Positions 8,136-17,163 of a stretch of DNA of 64,000 bases are shown piece by piece (positions within the stretch are counted from its first letter, which is position 1; every line of letters starts with the position of its first letter). Below the pieces are notes generated by a model. It searched no databases. It worked only from the letters and a program-made list of their open reading frames with translations, and was not told the DNA's origin. The translations under genes and the position numbers were made by a program. Origin of the DNA: Polyangiaceae bacterium. GTDB lineage: Bacteria; Myxococcota_A; Polyangia; Polyangiales; Polyangiaceae. The stretch lies in assembly GCA_025353725.1 (NCBI GenBank), contig JANXOF010000036.1:1-64000 (forward strand). The letters run 5' to 3'.

Positions 8136-9872
8136 GTGGACAATCTCGCTGTCGCTCGGGCTCTCGAAGACCTCGCCGATCTCCAGGAGCTCTCCGGCGT
8201 TGCCGTGTTCAAAGTGCGCGCGTTTCGAGGTGCCGCACGCGCCATCGAAGGGCTCTCCGAGGCACTTGCCGAGCTGACCCGGGAGGGAAAATTGAAGGAC
8301 GTTCGCGGCGTCGGAGAGGGCGTCGCGCGACGAATCAGCGAACTTTTCGAGACCGGGACGATTGCCGAAGCGGACGAGCTCCGCGCGAAGCTCCCGCCGG
8401 GACTCGTCGACTTGATGAACCTCCCCGGAGTCGGTCTCAAGACGGCTCAGCAGGTCTGGCGAGAGCGCGCCATCACCACCGTCGATGAGCTCGAGGCCGC
8501 GGCACGCGCTGGAAAGCTTCGCGACCTGCCTCGTTTCGGCCAAAAGCGCGAAGACAAACTCATCGTCGCGATCGAGGCTTGGAGGAAACGCTCCGCCGCA
8601 CCGAAGCGCCGACCGATGGCCGAAGCGCTGCTGGCGGCAGAGGCCATCGTCGCACGCATGCTCGACGTTCCTGGCGTCCTCGCGTGCGAGTTCGCGGGCA
8701 GTCTCCGTCGACGCGCCGAGACGGTCGGCGACATCGATATTCTAGTGTCGGCGGCAGACGGCGACCACGCCGCGATCATCGAGGCCTTTACCGGCGCACC
8801 GGACGTGGTCGAGGTCCTCGGCAAAGGAGACACGAAGACGAGCATAGTCCTCGAAGGCGGGATGCAAGCCGACTTGCGCGTCGTGCCACACGCATCGTGG
8901 GGAGCAGCCATGCAGTACTTCACGGGGTCGAAGGATCACAACGTGGCGATGCGGACCCTCGCCGTGAAGAAGAAGCTGAAAGTCAGCGAGTACGGCGTGT
9001 TCGACGCGCAGGGCGCGAAGGTTGCGGGCGAAGACGAAGCGTCCGTTTACGCGGCCATCGGTCTCGCTTGGATGCCACCCGAGCTTCGTGAAAACCGTGG
9101 CGAACTCCAAGCCGCGAAGGACGGTACGCTTCCGAAGCTCATCGAGCTTTCCGACGTGCGCGGAGATCTTCATATGCACACGACGGAGACGGACGGGAAG
9201 AGCACGCTCGAGCAAATGGCCGAGGCGGCTCTGCGTGCGGGTCGGTCGTACGTCGCCATTACGGACCACTCGGAGACTTTGGCGTTCGTGCGCGGCCTCG
9301 GGAAAGAGCGACTGCGGGCTCAGCGAAAGCGAATTCACGAGGTCGAAGAGGGGCTCGGTGGCGCCATTCGCATTTTCGCAGGGCTTGAAGCGGACATTCT
9401 TGCGGACGGAACGCTCGATGTCGAAGACGCTCTGCCCGAACTCGAATGGGTGGTCGGCAGCGTTCATCAACATTTGAAGATGACGCGCGAAGAGATGACG
9501 AAGCGGGTGGTCCGCGCGATTGAATCGGGGAAAATGGATTGCTTGGGTCACCCGACGGGGCGACAAATTGGCTGGCGCGAGCCCTACGAGATCGACATGG
9601 AAGCCGTGCTGAAAGCGATGAGTCGCGCAGGCGTCGCGATCGAGCTCAACAGCACGCCCTCAAGACTCGATATCGACGAACACACCGCGCGAATGGCAAG
9701 AGACGCGGGCGTCCCGGTCGTGCTGAATAGCGACGCGCACAGTGTGCGCGAGCTCTCGCAACTGCGCTATGGAATCGGCATTGCCCGCCGCGCCTGGCTG
9801 TCCAAAGAGCACGTGCTGAACACGCGCTCGGCAGGCGACCTTCAGGCCTGGCGCGCCGCACGTCTAAGCTAG
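8136..9872 (+). CDS. polX: DNA polymerase X family protein with PHP domain
   Basis: 578 residues from a GTG start. Residues 1-160 carry the helix-hairpin-helix N-terminal and fingers regions (VRGVGEGVARRISELFETG and NLPGVGLKTAQQVW). The nucleotidyltransferase palm follows, with GSLRRRAETVGDIDILV supplying two metal-binding aspartates near residues 200-203. The C-terminal PHP domain begins near residue 345 (DLHMHTTETDGKSTLEQM). It contains further metal ligands (ITDHSE, GLEADI, LNSDAHS) expected for 3'-5' exonuclease activity. Bacterial PolX fills short gaps during base-excision repair. It ends 5 bp before the convergent zwf gene. Confidence 0.93.
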   Translation: MDNLAVARALEDLADLQELSGVAVFKVRAFRGAARAIEGLSEALAELTREGKLKDVRGVGEGVARRISELFETGTIAEADELRAKLPPGLVDLMNLPGVGLKTAQQVWRERAITTVDELEAAARAGKLRDLPRFGQKREDKLIVAIEAWRKRSAAPKRRPMAEALLAAEAIVARMLDVPGVLACEFAGSLRRRAETVGDIDILVSAADGDHAAIIEAFTGAPDVVEVLGKGDTKTSIVLEGGMQADLRVVPHASWGAAMQYFTGSKDHNVAMRTLAVKKKLKVSEYGVFDAQGAKVAGEDEASVYAAIGLAWMPPELRENRGELQAAKDGTLPKLIELSDVRGDLHMHTTETDGKSTLEQMAEAALRAGRSYVAITDHSETLAFVRGLGKERLRAQRKRIHEVEEGLGGAIRIFAGLEADILADGTLDVEDALPELEWVVGSVHQHLKMTREEMTKRVVRAIESGKMDCLGHPTGRQIGWREPYEIDMEAVLKAMSRAGVAIELNSTPSRLDIDEHTARMARDAGVPVVLNSDAHSVRELSQLRYGIGIARRAWLSKEHVLNTRSAGDLQAWRAARLS

Positions 9873-9877
9873 TTGAT

Positions 9878-11275
9878 CTACGTCGGCGTGTTCCAGCCGC
9901 CGACGTCCGCGGCGAGGGCGTCGGCCTCTTTCGGGCCCCACGTGCCGGGCTCATAGAGAAACATGGGGCTTGGTCCGTGGAGGATAGGGTCGACAATCGC
10001 CCATGCCGCCTCGACGACGTCTTGTCGGGCGAAAAGTGTAGCGTCACCGTTCATGGCGTCGCCGAGCAATCGCTCGTAATCACCGAGCCTGCCCTCTTTG
10101 CCTTGCTCCGGCTCCTCGACGACGCGCAACTCGGTAGGGGCTCCGACCATCTTTTCACCGTGTTGTTTCGCACGAGCGCCAAGTGCAATGGTGACGTTCG
10201 GACTCACGCGGAAGCGAAGGTAGTTGCCCATGCTCGGTGCGGCTTCTTTGAAAACGACCTGTGGCGGGTTTTTGAGCTCCACCATCACTTCCGTGCATGT
10301 CATCGCGAGTGACTTGCCTGCGCGCACGTAAAAGGGAACGCCGTCCCAGCGCCAGGAATCGACATGGAGACGGAGCGCCGCGTAGGTCGCGATAAACGAG
10401 TCTGGCGCGACGCCCGGCTCGTCTCGATAGCCGTTGAATTGACCGCGAACCATGTGCTCGACGCTGAGCGGTCTGACATTACGAAGGACCTTGGCTTGCT
10501 CGTCGCGGATGGCCTCGGGGTACGTACTGCTCGGAGCCTCCATCGCGAGGTAGCTCACGACTTGGAGGAGATGGTTTTGGATGACGTCGCGGACGATGCC
10601 GGTCTCGTCGTAAAACTTCCCGCGCCCTTTTACGCCGAACGATTCGGCCATCGTAATTTGAACGTTTTCGACGTAATTTCGATTCAGAATAGGCTCGAGA
10701 AATGCGTTTGCGAAACGAAAATAGAGAATGTTTTGGACTGCCTCTTTGCCGAGGTAGTGGTCGATTCGGAAAATAGACTCTTCCGGAAATGCCTTGTGCA
10801 CAATTTGGTTGAGCGATTGCGCGGAGGCGAGGTCGCGGCCGAACGGCTTTTCCACGACGACGCGCGCGTCTTTCGCGAGGCCTGCTTCGGCGAGGCGGTC
10901 GATGACGGTTGGAAACATGCTTGGCGGAATCGCAAGATAGTGAAGCGGCCTCGCGGCCCGCGGCGTTCCAAGATGCTTTGTAATCGCCGAAAACGTAGCG
11001 GCATCGTTGTAGTCGCCATCTACGTACTGAAGGCGACTTACGAGTTTCTCGAAGGCCACGGCGTCGAGTCCGCCGTTTTCCGTCACGCTCGCCTTCGCCC
11101 GATCGATGAGCTGCTCGCGGCTCCAGCCGGACTTCGCGACGCCGACGATGGGGACCTCGAGTCGACCTCGTCGAGCCATGGCCTGCAGCGCGGGGAAGAT
11201 TTTTTTGTAGGCAAGGTCTCCCGTCGCGCCGAAGAATACGAGCGCATCGGACGGCAGTGCTTTGGCGGTACCCAT
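9878..11275 (-). CDS. zwf: Glucose-6-phosphate 1-dehydrogenase
   Basis: 465 residues. Catalyses the NADP-dependent first step of the oxidative pentose phosphate pathway. The Rossmann nucleotide-binding motif [17 protein letters not shown] is at residues 14-30. The substrate-binding signature [13 protein letters not shown] is near residues 171-183, with the catalytic His in the preceding IDHY region. The C-terminal domain is complete ([23 protein letters not shown]). ATG at 11275. No pgl or gnd neighbour is present. Note that TAG is its stop codon. Confidence 0.96.
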   Translation of the reverse strand: MGTAKALPSDALVFFGATGDLAYKKIFPALQAMARRGRLEVPIVGVAKSGWSREQLIDRAKASVTENGGLDAVAFEKLVSRLQYVDGDYNDAATFSAITKHLGTPRAARPLHYLAIPPSMFPTVIDRLAEAGLAKDARVVVEKPFGRDLASAQSLNQIVHKAFPEESIFRIDHYLGKEAVQNILYFRFANAFLEPILNRNYVENVQITMAESFGVKGRGKFYDETGIVRDVIQNHLLQVVSYLAMEAPSSTYPEAIRDEQAKVLRNVRPLSVEHMVRGQFNGYRDEPGVAPDSFIATYAALRLHVDSWRWDGVPFYVRAGKSLAMTCTEVMVELKNPPQVVFKEAAPSMGNYLRFRVSPNVTIALGARAKQHGEKMVGAPTELRVVEEPEQGKEGRLGDYERLLGDAMNGDATLFARQDVVEAAWAIVDPILHGPSPMFLYEPGTWGPKEADALAADVGGWNTPT

Positions 11276-11425
11276 GACGCGAAAGTTATACGAGCCGGTC
11301 TCGCATGACTACCTCGAGCCGCTAAAATCAAGACCTCGTACGCGCACGCTTTGCAGACCCCGTGCGCGGCCGGACATCCTACACTCCGCTCTCTGCTTGG
11401 CAGACCCACCCTTCGGAGCGACACG

Positions 11426-14317
11426 ATGAACGCCTGCGCCCTTCCGTCTCGTTCTCGTCGGGGGACAGCCCTCGCCTATCTCGCACTCTTAGCCGTCGCA
11501 GCCTGCGTCGGTTCCGACGCGTCAAAGGCATCACCACCCGTGGCGCGTGTCGCGCAGGCTCTCGCCGCTCAACCCGTGATCGAACTGGTGCGGACGTTTG
11601 ACGTAGACCCGCTCTATTCGTGGCCGGCGGCGGTCTACAATGCCGTAGACGGGCGCGTCACGCTGTTTGAATCCGGCGGCGAGCGCTACATGCAAATCGA
11701 CCGAAACGGAGTCGTCGTGGTGCCGACGACAGCGCTTCCCCAGCCGCTCGGCGGGACGGTCGACGGGGCGGATGTCGACGCGTCGACAAAGCGCATCGTG
11801 GTCGCCCTCAGCACCACGCCAGAGCTGGTTGAACTCGACCCGACGACGTTTGCCGTCGTGTCGCGCCGCGCCGTCACGGGGATCGTAAGCACGATTCACG
11901 CGGTCGCGATTCGAGACAACGGAGAGGTTTACCTCGCTGATTCGACGGGTCCCGAAAATCAGGTATATGCGCGTGGCGGGACGGCGCCCCTTCGCGCGCT
12001 GCCGAAATTCCCGTCAGGCAATGACGGAATGGCGTTTCTTCAAGGGTACGAATTTCTCGTTACTGGAGATTCGACCGATCAATACGCACTCGTAAACGCG
12101 GCTGGTATTCAGGTAACGGCGCCCGGTCCGATCGGGCCTGCGGGCACCGTCGTCCGCGACGCCAGTGGGTTGCTCGTCGGGAGCAGCGGGCTGAGTGCAC
12201 TCAAAGGTCTTGGTCTCTATTTGACGTGCAACGCGAATGCAGCGCTTGGGAAGTGCCACTACCTGACCCTCAAGTGCACTGCGAATACGGATTGCCCTAC
12301 GTCGGAGTATGCCTCGTGCGACCTTCTCAAGGGGCAGTGCGTCTCGGCTGTGTGCGGCGACGGTAAGCGAGAGGGCGCCGAAGCGTGCGACGACGGCAAT
12401 ACAGCCGTGGGTGACGGGTGCTCTTCGGGCTGCGGTGTCGAACCCTTGTTCGAGTGCGCGGGAAAGACGCCCGACATTTGCAGGCGTCTTCCGAATGGTG
12501 CCGTCACCGCGTCGTGCGTGCCGTCGGCGCTCCTTCGTGGAGTCAGTGAAGCGTGTGGAAGCGGGGTATGCGAACTTGCGGACTCTGCCTGCGGCCTCCT
12601 GCCCGGTAGCGCGTGCACGAGTGACAACGAATGCCGAGGCGGTTCGGGCGCGGTCAAAGCAGGACTCTGCTTCGCGGCGGATGGCCTCTGCGGCTTACCC
12701 AACGGCAGCGCGTGCAATGTCGCGGCGGGGGCCTTGGATCCTCCGATTTGTCGATCGACCGTGTGTAACGCCGACGGAAAGTGCGGCGACCTAAACGGTG
12801 CGCTATGCACGAAAGCCAGTACCTGTCGCTCGGGAGTCTGCCTCGGCGGCCGTTGTGGCGCCGGGCCGTGTACGGCCGATACGCAGTGCGAAGAGCGCGC
12901 GTGGTGCGATGGCATGGCGGGGACGTGCGAGCCCGACGCTGTCAATGGCGCGCAACCCGTGCGCGGGCCACGGTCCTCCGGCGGGCCTATCCCGTGTACC
13001 CGCGGTGCTCAGTGTGCCTCAGGGCTATGCGGTCCGGATGGGCAGTGTGGTCTACCGACCGGAGGCGCGTGCGCTCAGACCAAAGAATGTCGCAGTGCCG
13101 TGGCGGCATGCAACGGCGCGCCTAAAACGTGCCGCACGGCATGCCTTTCGGACGATGCGACAGGCGACAGCGAGTGCGCGGGCGGCGCGTGGTGTAAAAG
13201 CGACGGCGCCGCGGCCTTCGCTTGTTCGGTCGACCTTCCAAACGGCGACCCCTGCGTGCGCGCGGGCCAGTGCCAAAGTGGCGTCTGCAACCGGGATGGG
13301 AGCTGCGGTCAGCCCGATTCTGGAGGCTGTCAGACAAGTGCCATGTGCCGCAGCGGCGTATGCGACGTCGCCGCGCAGAAGTGCAGTGTTACAGGGTGCT
13401 TGACCGACGTCGACTGTCCTTCGGCGCGCTGGTGCAGCGCGAAAGGCGCCGTGCGAGGGACGTGTCTCAGCGACGGCCCAAATGGAGGTCAACCCGAGGG
13501 TCCCGTCGCGTGCACGCGCGGTGCTCAATGCTTGAACGCAACCTGTCTCGCGGACGGCCGTTGCGGATACCTCAACGACCCCGCAAGTTCCTGCGGCCCC
13601 GGGAAAGTTATGTGTCGCAGTGAAGTGTGCAGCTTGACCGACAACCGCTGCGGGTTAAAAAATAGCGAAGGGGCCTGCAGCGCGGCGACTGCGGGCGTGG
13701 TTTGCCGCTCGACGTCGTGCTCCGCGGCCGACAGCCAATGTGGGTTTGCCAATGGCGAAGGTCCGTGCGCGAGCGGAGGGCGGTGTCGGTCTGGCGTGTG
13801 CGACGTAGTCTCCGGAAAGTGTGCGGCATGCTCGGCGACCGCGCCGTGTCGACCGGGAAGCTTTTGCGACGGCGTGGAATCACCGTCGGCTGCGTGCAGA
13901 CCGCAAAAGCCAAATTCGGAGACTTGCAAAGCAAAAGGTGACTGCAAAAGTGATGTATGCGCGGCCGACGGCCAATGCGGGGCTCCCGATGGAAACGCGT
14001 GCGGTCTACCTCTTTCGTGCCGTAGTGCCTCATGCACGGAAGGCGTCTGCGGCGGCAAGCGCGAGTGCATCAAAGACGCCGACTGTCCGCCAGGAGGAAC
14101 ATGTGACCTCTTACGACGCCAGTGCGTGACCTTTGGCGACCCTACGAATGCGGAGGGAAGCCTCGAGGGAGGCGGCTGCACCACCTCCGGCCGTACGCCG
14201 AGTCGCGGGTTCGCATTCGCGAGTTTCCTATCGCTCGTCTCGCTCGCAGTTCTGCGCAGTCGCGCGCGTAAGAAGGAAACTCGTGCGCCGGCGAACTCGA
14301 AAGCGAGCCGCTTATGA
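11426..14317 (+). CDS. Large cysteine-rich surface lipoprotein with MYXO-CTERM-like tail
   Basis: 963 residues from ATG 11426; a longer open frame from 11351 lacks a signal peptide. The signal peptide ends in lipobox LLAVAAC. Residues ~40-300 look like a beta-propeller-type region. A myxobacterial DUF4215-type repeat follows (CGDGKREGAEACDDGN then GDGCSSGC). After it come about ten short disulfide-rich repeats of the pattern C-x-SGVC-x-DG-x-CG. The C-terminus (GGCTTSGRTP, hydrophobic FAFASFLSLVSLAVL, then RSRARKK) has the Cys, membrane segment and basic tail of a MYXO-CTERM sorting signal. Its stop overlaps the start of the OmpA gene by 4 bp, so the two are coupled and both should be at the cell surface. 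Confidence 0.8.
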   Translation: MNACALPSRSRRGTALAYLALLAVAACVGSDASKASPPVARVAQALAAQPVIELVRTFDVDPLYSWPAAVYNAVDGRVTLFESGGERYMQIDRNGVVVVPTTALPQPLGGTVDGADVDASTKRIVVALSTTPELVELDPTTFAVVSRRAVTGIVSTIHAVAIRDNGEVYLADSTGPENQVYARGGTAPLRALPKFPSGNDGMAFLQGYEFLVTGDSTDQYALVNAAGIQVTAPGPIGPAGTVVRDASGLLVGSSGLSALKGLGLYLTCNANAALGKCHYLTLKCTANTDCPTSEYASCDLLKGQCVSAVCGDGKREGAEACDDGNTAVGDGCSSGCGVEPLFECAGKTPDICRRLPNGAVTASCVPSALLRGVSEACGSGVCELADSACGLLPGSACTSDNECRGGSGAVKAGLCFAADGLCGLPNGSACNVAAGALDPPICRSTVCNADGKCGDLNGALCTKASTCRSGVCLGGRCGAGPCTADTQCEERAWCDGMAGTCEPDAVNGAQPVRGPRSSGGPIPCTRGAQCASGLCGPDGQCGLPTGGACAQTKECRSAVAACNGAPKTCRTACLSDDATGDSECAGGAWCKSDGAAAFACSVDLPNGDPCVRAGQCQSGVCNRDGSCGQPDSGGCQTSAMCRSGVCDVAAQKCSVTGCLTDVDCPSARWCSAKGAVRGTCLSDGPNGGQPEGPVACTRGAQCLNATCLADGRCGYLNDPASSCGPGKVMCRSEVCSLTDNRCGLKNSEGACSAATAGVVCRSTSCSAADSQCGFANGEGPCASGGRCRSGVCDVVSGKCAACSATAPCRPGSFCDGVESPSAACRPQKPNSETCKAKGDCKSDVCAADGQCGAPDGNACGLPLSCRSASCTEGVCGGKRECIKDADCPPGGTCDLLRRQCVTFGDPTNAEGSLEGGGCTTSGRTPSRGFAFASFLSLVSLAVLRSRARKKETRAPANSKASRL

Positions 14318-16125
14318 GCCGCCTACTCGTCGTCTCGGCAGGCCTTGCGGTGACGCTTCTCCGCGTCTCAACGGCCGGCGCGCAGGTCAGCCCGCGAGGG
14401 TTTGCCGTCAATCGACTCGAACCGTCAGAGCGCGGAAGCGAGTGGTTCACGACCGAGTCGCTCGATTTTCGAGGACACTTTCGGCCCGCTCTGGGTGTCG
14501 TTGGAGACTATCAGTACCGTCCGCTTTCTATTTACGACAAGGATGGAAAGGTCGTCGCAGACCTCGTCAAACACCAGTTCACGATGAACGCGGGAGCCTC
14601 GTTCGTCCTTCTCGAACGGCTGCGCCTCGGGTTGAATTTGCCAGTTCTTCTTTACAATCAAGGTGAAGCGGGACTTCTAAAAGGGATTCGGTACGAAGGT
14701 CCAACGTCAGACCAAGGGGTTGGTGATCTGCGGTTCAGTCTCGACGTCCGTCTCGTCGGCGCCTATCGCGATGCCTTCACGCTTGGCGTAGGCGCGTCAC
14801 TTTGGGTGCCCACGGGCTCGCGACAAGACTACGCGAGTGATGGCGCGGTTCGCGTCGCGCCGCGGCTTCTCGTTGCGGGCAATCCTGGAATCTTTGCCTA
14901 CGCGCTGAAGGCAGGTTTTACCCACCATGCGGGCGACGGAAAGCCGTTCGGCGAGGAGACGACGGGCGGCGGTACGGACGCCTTTGCCGCGGCGTCCGCG
15001 GGCGTGCGTTTTTTGGGAGACACTGGCCTCGTTGGGCCCGAAGTTTCGACGTCGTCGTCGGTCGACGGGTTTTTCGCACGCAGAACAACGCCGGTAGAGG
15101 CTCTCCTCGGGTCGCACGTGACGTTCGGCGCGTTTCGGTGGGGGCTCGGCGTCGGGGGAGGCCTTACCCGAGGCTACGGATCGCCAACGTCGCGCGTTCT
15201 ATTCAACGTCGAGTGGAGCCCGGCCATCGTGCTCGATCGTGACAAGGACGGTGTCGACGATCTCGCGGATGCGTGCCCCGACGCGGCGGGTCCGAGGCGC
15301 GATGACCCTGCTCAAAACGGCTGCGCGGACCGAGATTCTGACGGAATCCTCGACAAAGACGATGCGTGTATGAACGCGCAGGGCGTCCGAACGAACGACA
15401 TCCGAACGAACGGTTGCCCAGCCGACCGCGACGGCGACGGTGTCCACGACTCCGATGACGCCTGCCCCGATGTGCCGGGACGCGAAACGCGCGACCCGAA
15501 AACCACCGGGTGCCCTGCCACTCGCGAGCGCGAGCCCGAACGCGACAGCGACGGGGACGGCGTGCTCGATAAGGAGGATGCTTGCCTCGACATTCCCGGT
15601 CAGAAAGCGAGCGATCCGAACACGAACGGATGTCCCGATGCAGACCGGGACAAGGATGGCATCCTCAACGCCCAGGACGCTTGCCCCGACGAGCCGGGAA
15701 GGGCGGACGCGGATCCCAAGCGAAGCGGGTGCCCGAAAGCTACCGTGACCGACGGCGCTATCACGCTTGTCGAGCCGATAAAGTTCAAGACCGCGAGCGC
15801 CGTGCTCGAGCAAGACCGAGGGACGCAGGACGCGCTGGAGGGGGTGATCGCTGTTTTGCGTGGGCATCCCGAGATCAAGGCGCTCGAGGTGCAAGGTCAC
15901 ACCGACAATCGCGGAGGCGCCGCGGCGAACAAGAGGTTGAGCCAGGAACGGGCGGCGTCGGTCGTGAAGTGGCTTCAGGCGCATGGCCTCGTGATCGAGC
16001 TGAAGGCCTCTGGCAAGGGCCAAGAATCGCCCGTCGACACCAATGCCACCGACGAAGGGCGGACCCACAACCGCCGTGTCGAGTTCCTCGTTTCTCCTCA
16101 GAAATCGCCACCAAAACAGCCGTAA
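14314..16125 (+). CDS. OmpA-family outer membrane protein with TSP3-type calcium repeats
   Basis: 603 residues. Signal peptide (LRVSTAGAQ), then a beta-barrel-like region (residues ~30-310) with alternating strands. Five or so thrombospondin type-3 repeats follow around residues 310-470 (DKDGVDDLADACPD, DRDGDGVHDSDDACPD), which normally bind calcium. The OmpA peptidoglycan-binding domain is C-terminal (VQGHTDNRGGAAANKRLSQE near residues 525-545 and HNRRVEFLV near the end). The protein probably anchors the outer membrane to peptidoglycan. It is translationally coupled to the cysteine-rich protein upstream, suggesting a joint surface complex. Confidence 0.9.
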   Translation: MSRLLVVSAGLAVTLLRVSTAGAQVSPRGFAVNRLEPSERGSEWFTTESLDFRGHFRPALGVVGDYQYRPLSIYDKDGKVVADLVKHQFTMNAGASFVLLERLRLGLNLPVLLYNQGEAGLLKGIRYEGPTSDQGVGDLRFSLDVRLVGAYRDAFTLGVGASLWVPTGSRQDYASDGAVRVAPRLLVAGNPGIFAYALKAGFTHHAGDGKPFGEETTGGGTDAFAAASAGVRFLGDTGLVGPEVSTSSSVDGFFARRTTPVEALLGSHVTFGAFRWGLGVGGGLTRGYGSPTSRVLFNVEWSPAIVLDRDKDGVDDLADACPDAAGPRRDDPAQNGCADRDSDGILDKDDACMNAQGVRTNDIRTNGCPADRDGDGVHDSDDACPDVPGRETRDPKTTGCPATREREPERDSDGDGVLDKEDACLDIPGQKASDPNTNGCPDADRDKDGILNAQDACPDEPGRADADPKRSGCPKATVTDGAITLVEPIKFKTASAVLEQDRGTQDALEGVIAVLRGHPEIKALEVQGHTDNRGGAAANKRLSQERAASVVKWLQAHGLVIELKASGKGQESPVDTNATDEGRTHNRRVEFLVSPQKSPPKQP

Positions 16126-16295
16126 GGCTCGGAACGTCGTGCCGCGGGGTTCGGCTTCAAGCTCTGCCCTTGGGCCGGGCGACGACCTTGCATGTGGCGT
16201 GTACGCAGAATCCGGACATTATTGACACAAACCCATTCCGATTACCCCTAGGGGTAAAGACGGGCCTGCCGAGGCCGTGACATGTTCCGACTCGG

Positions 16296-16910
16296 ATGCG
16301 ACACGGTCTCTCATTTCTCGTGGTCGAAGACGAGGAGGGAGTGCGTCGTCTTCTGGCGCGGATTCTTGCCTCTCACGGCCACGTCGAGGCAGTCGGGACC
16401 TGCGCTGCGGCGCGCTTGGCCCTGCGTGGCCGTCGCTACGACGCGCTCGTGGTGGACATCGGGTTGCCCGACGGGTCGGGTTTTACCCTTATCGACGTCG
16501 CGCGGAAGCGAAACGCAGGGATCTGCGTGTTGGTCCTCACGGGCAGTGTCGATCATGAGGTGATAAGTCGCACTCTTGAGTGTGGCGTTCGCTACATGCT
16601 CAAACCTTGCGACGCGATTCATCTCGCGCTGCTCGCGGAGGAGGCTCACTCACGTCGCACCGCGCGCGAGCGTCGGACCACGGTGATTCTCGAGCGTTGG
16701 GCGACGGACTATGACCTCAGCGACACGGAAGTCGAACTTCTCTGGCTTGGGGCCGAAGGCGTCGCCCGCGAGAAATTCAGCAGCCGCCGCGGCGTGCGCC
16801 CGGACACGATCCGCAAGCAAATACAGATGCTGCTTCAAAAAACAGGCGACGACACGTTCGAGGGAGCCGTGAACAGCTTACTCCGTGAAGCCGTCGCGGA
16901 ACCGACATGA
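16296..16910 (+). CDS. Response regulator with C-terminal helix-turn-helix
   Basis: 204 residues. The receiver domain occupies residues ~6-118, with acidic pocket E11/D12, phosphoacceptor D54 in VVDIGLPDG, and K103 in YMLKPCD. The C-terminal ~60 residues (LSDTEVELLWLGAEG, VRPDTIRKQIQMLLQKTG) look like a LuxR-type winged or tetrahelical HTH, though weakly conserved. The layout is that of a two-component DNA-binding regulator. No histidine kinase lies beside it. A small gene overlaps its 3' end. Confidence 0.85.
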   Translation: MRHGLSFLVVEDEEGVRRLLARILASHGHVEAVGTCAAARLALRGRRYDALVVDIGLPDGSGFTLIDVARKRNAGICVLVLTGSVDHEVISRTLECGVRYMLKPCDAIHLALLAEEAHSRRTARERRTTVILERWATDYDLSDTEVELLWLGAEGVAREKFSSRRGVRPDTIRKQIQMLLQKTGDDTFEGAVNSLLREAVAEPT

Positions 16911-17148
16911 CCCCGTCTCCAATGACCGTGGACCGAAAGGACCTGTTGACTTGCTAGGTAAAGACCTCTCCACGGCCCTCCAATGTGAGGGTTTCAAAAT
17001 CGCGCGCAGCTCGCAATCCTATGTTTGGCTTGAAAGGGGCGAAGACTTGCTCCTCGTCGATATCGACAGCGAGATCAAAGAGGATATCGCACAGCAACTC
17101 CTTGAACGGGCGCGGCGCTCGCCCACGCCGCCTCCAGAGAAGGCGTGA
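16885..17148 (+). CDS. Small hypothetical protein overlapping the response regulator
   Basis: 87 residues from GTG at 16885, overlapping the regulator's 3' end by 26 bp in another frame. A TTG at 16951 is a possible shorter start. The conserved-looking core is GFKIARSSQSYVWLERGEDL followed by an acidic helix (SEIKEDIAQQLLERAR). It has no signal peptide or recognised family. The size and the GF-x2-ARSS pattern faintly recall HicA-type folds, but the catalytic His is missing and I do not claim that. The downstream SNF2 gene is convergent. Confidence 0.5.
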   Translation: MKPSRNRHDPVSNDRGPKGPVDLLGKDLSTALQCEGFKIARSSQSYVWLERGEDLLLVDIDSEIKEDIAQQLLERARRSPTPPPEKA

Positions 17149-17163
17149 ACGTCAGGTGGAACG

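Noticed and set aside
10364-11308. 314-residue plus-strand open frame
   Set aside because: Fully antisense to zwf, which is an unmistakable gene; long antisense frames are common at this GC content.
12259-14184. Several long minus-strand frames with His/Pro/Ser-rich products
   Set aside because: Shadows of the cysteine-rich protein gene; no domain or start signal.
16885-17148. HicA-type toxin beside the response regulator
   Set aside because: Only a faint GF-x2-ARSS pattern; the catalytic His of HicA is missing and no HicB partner follows.
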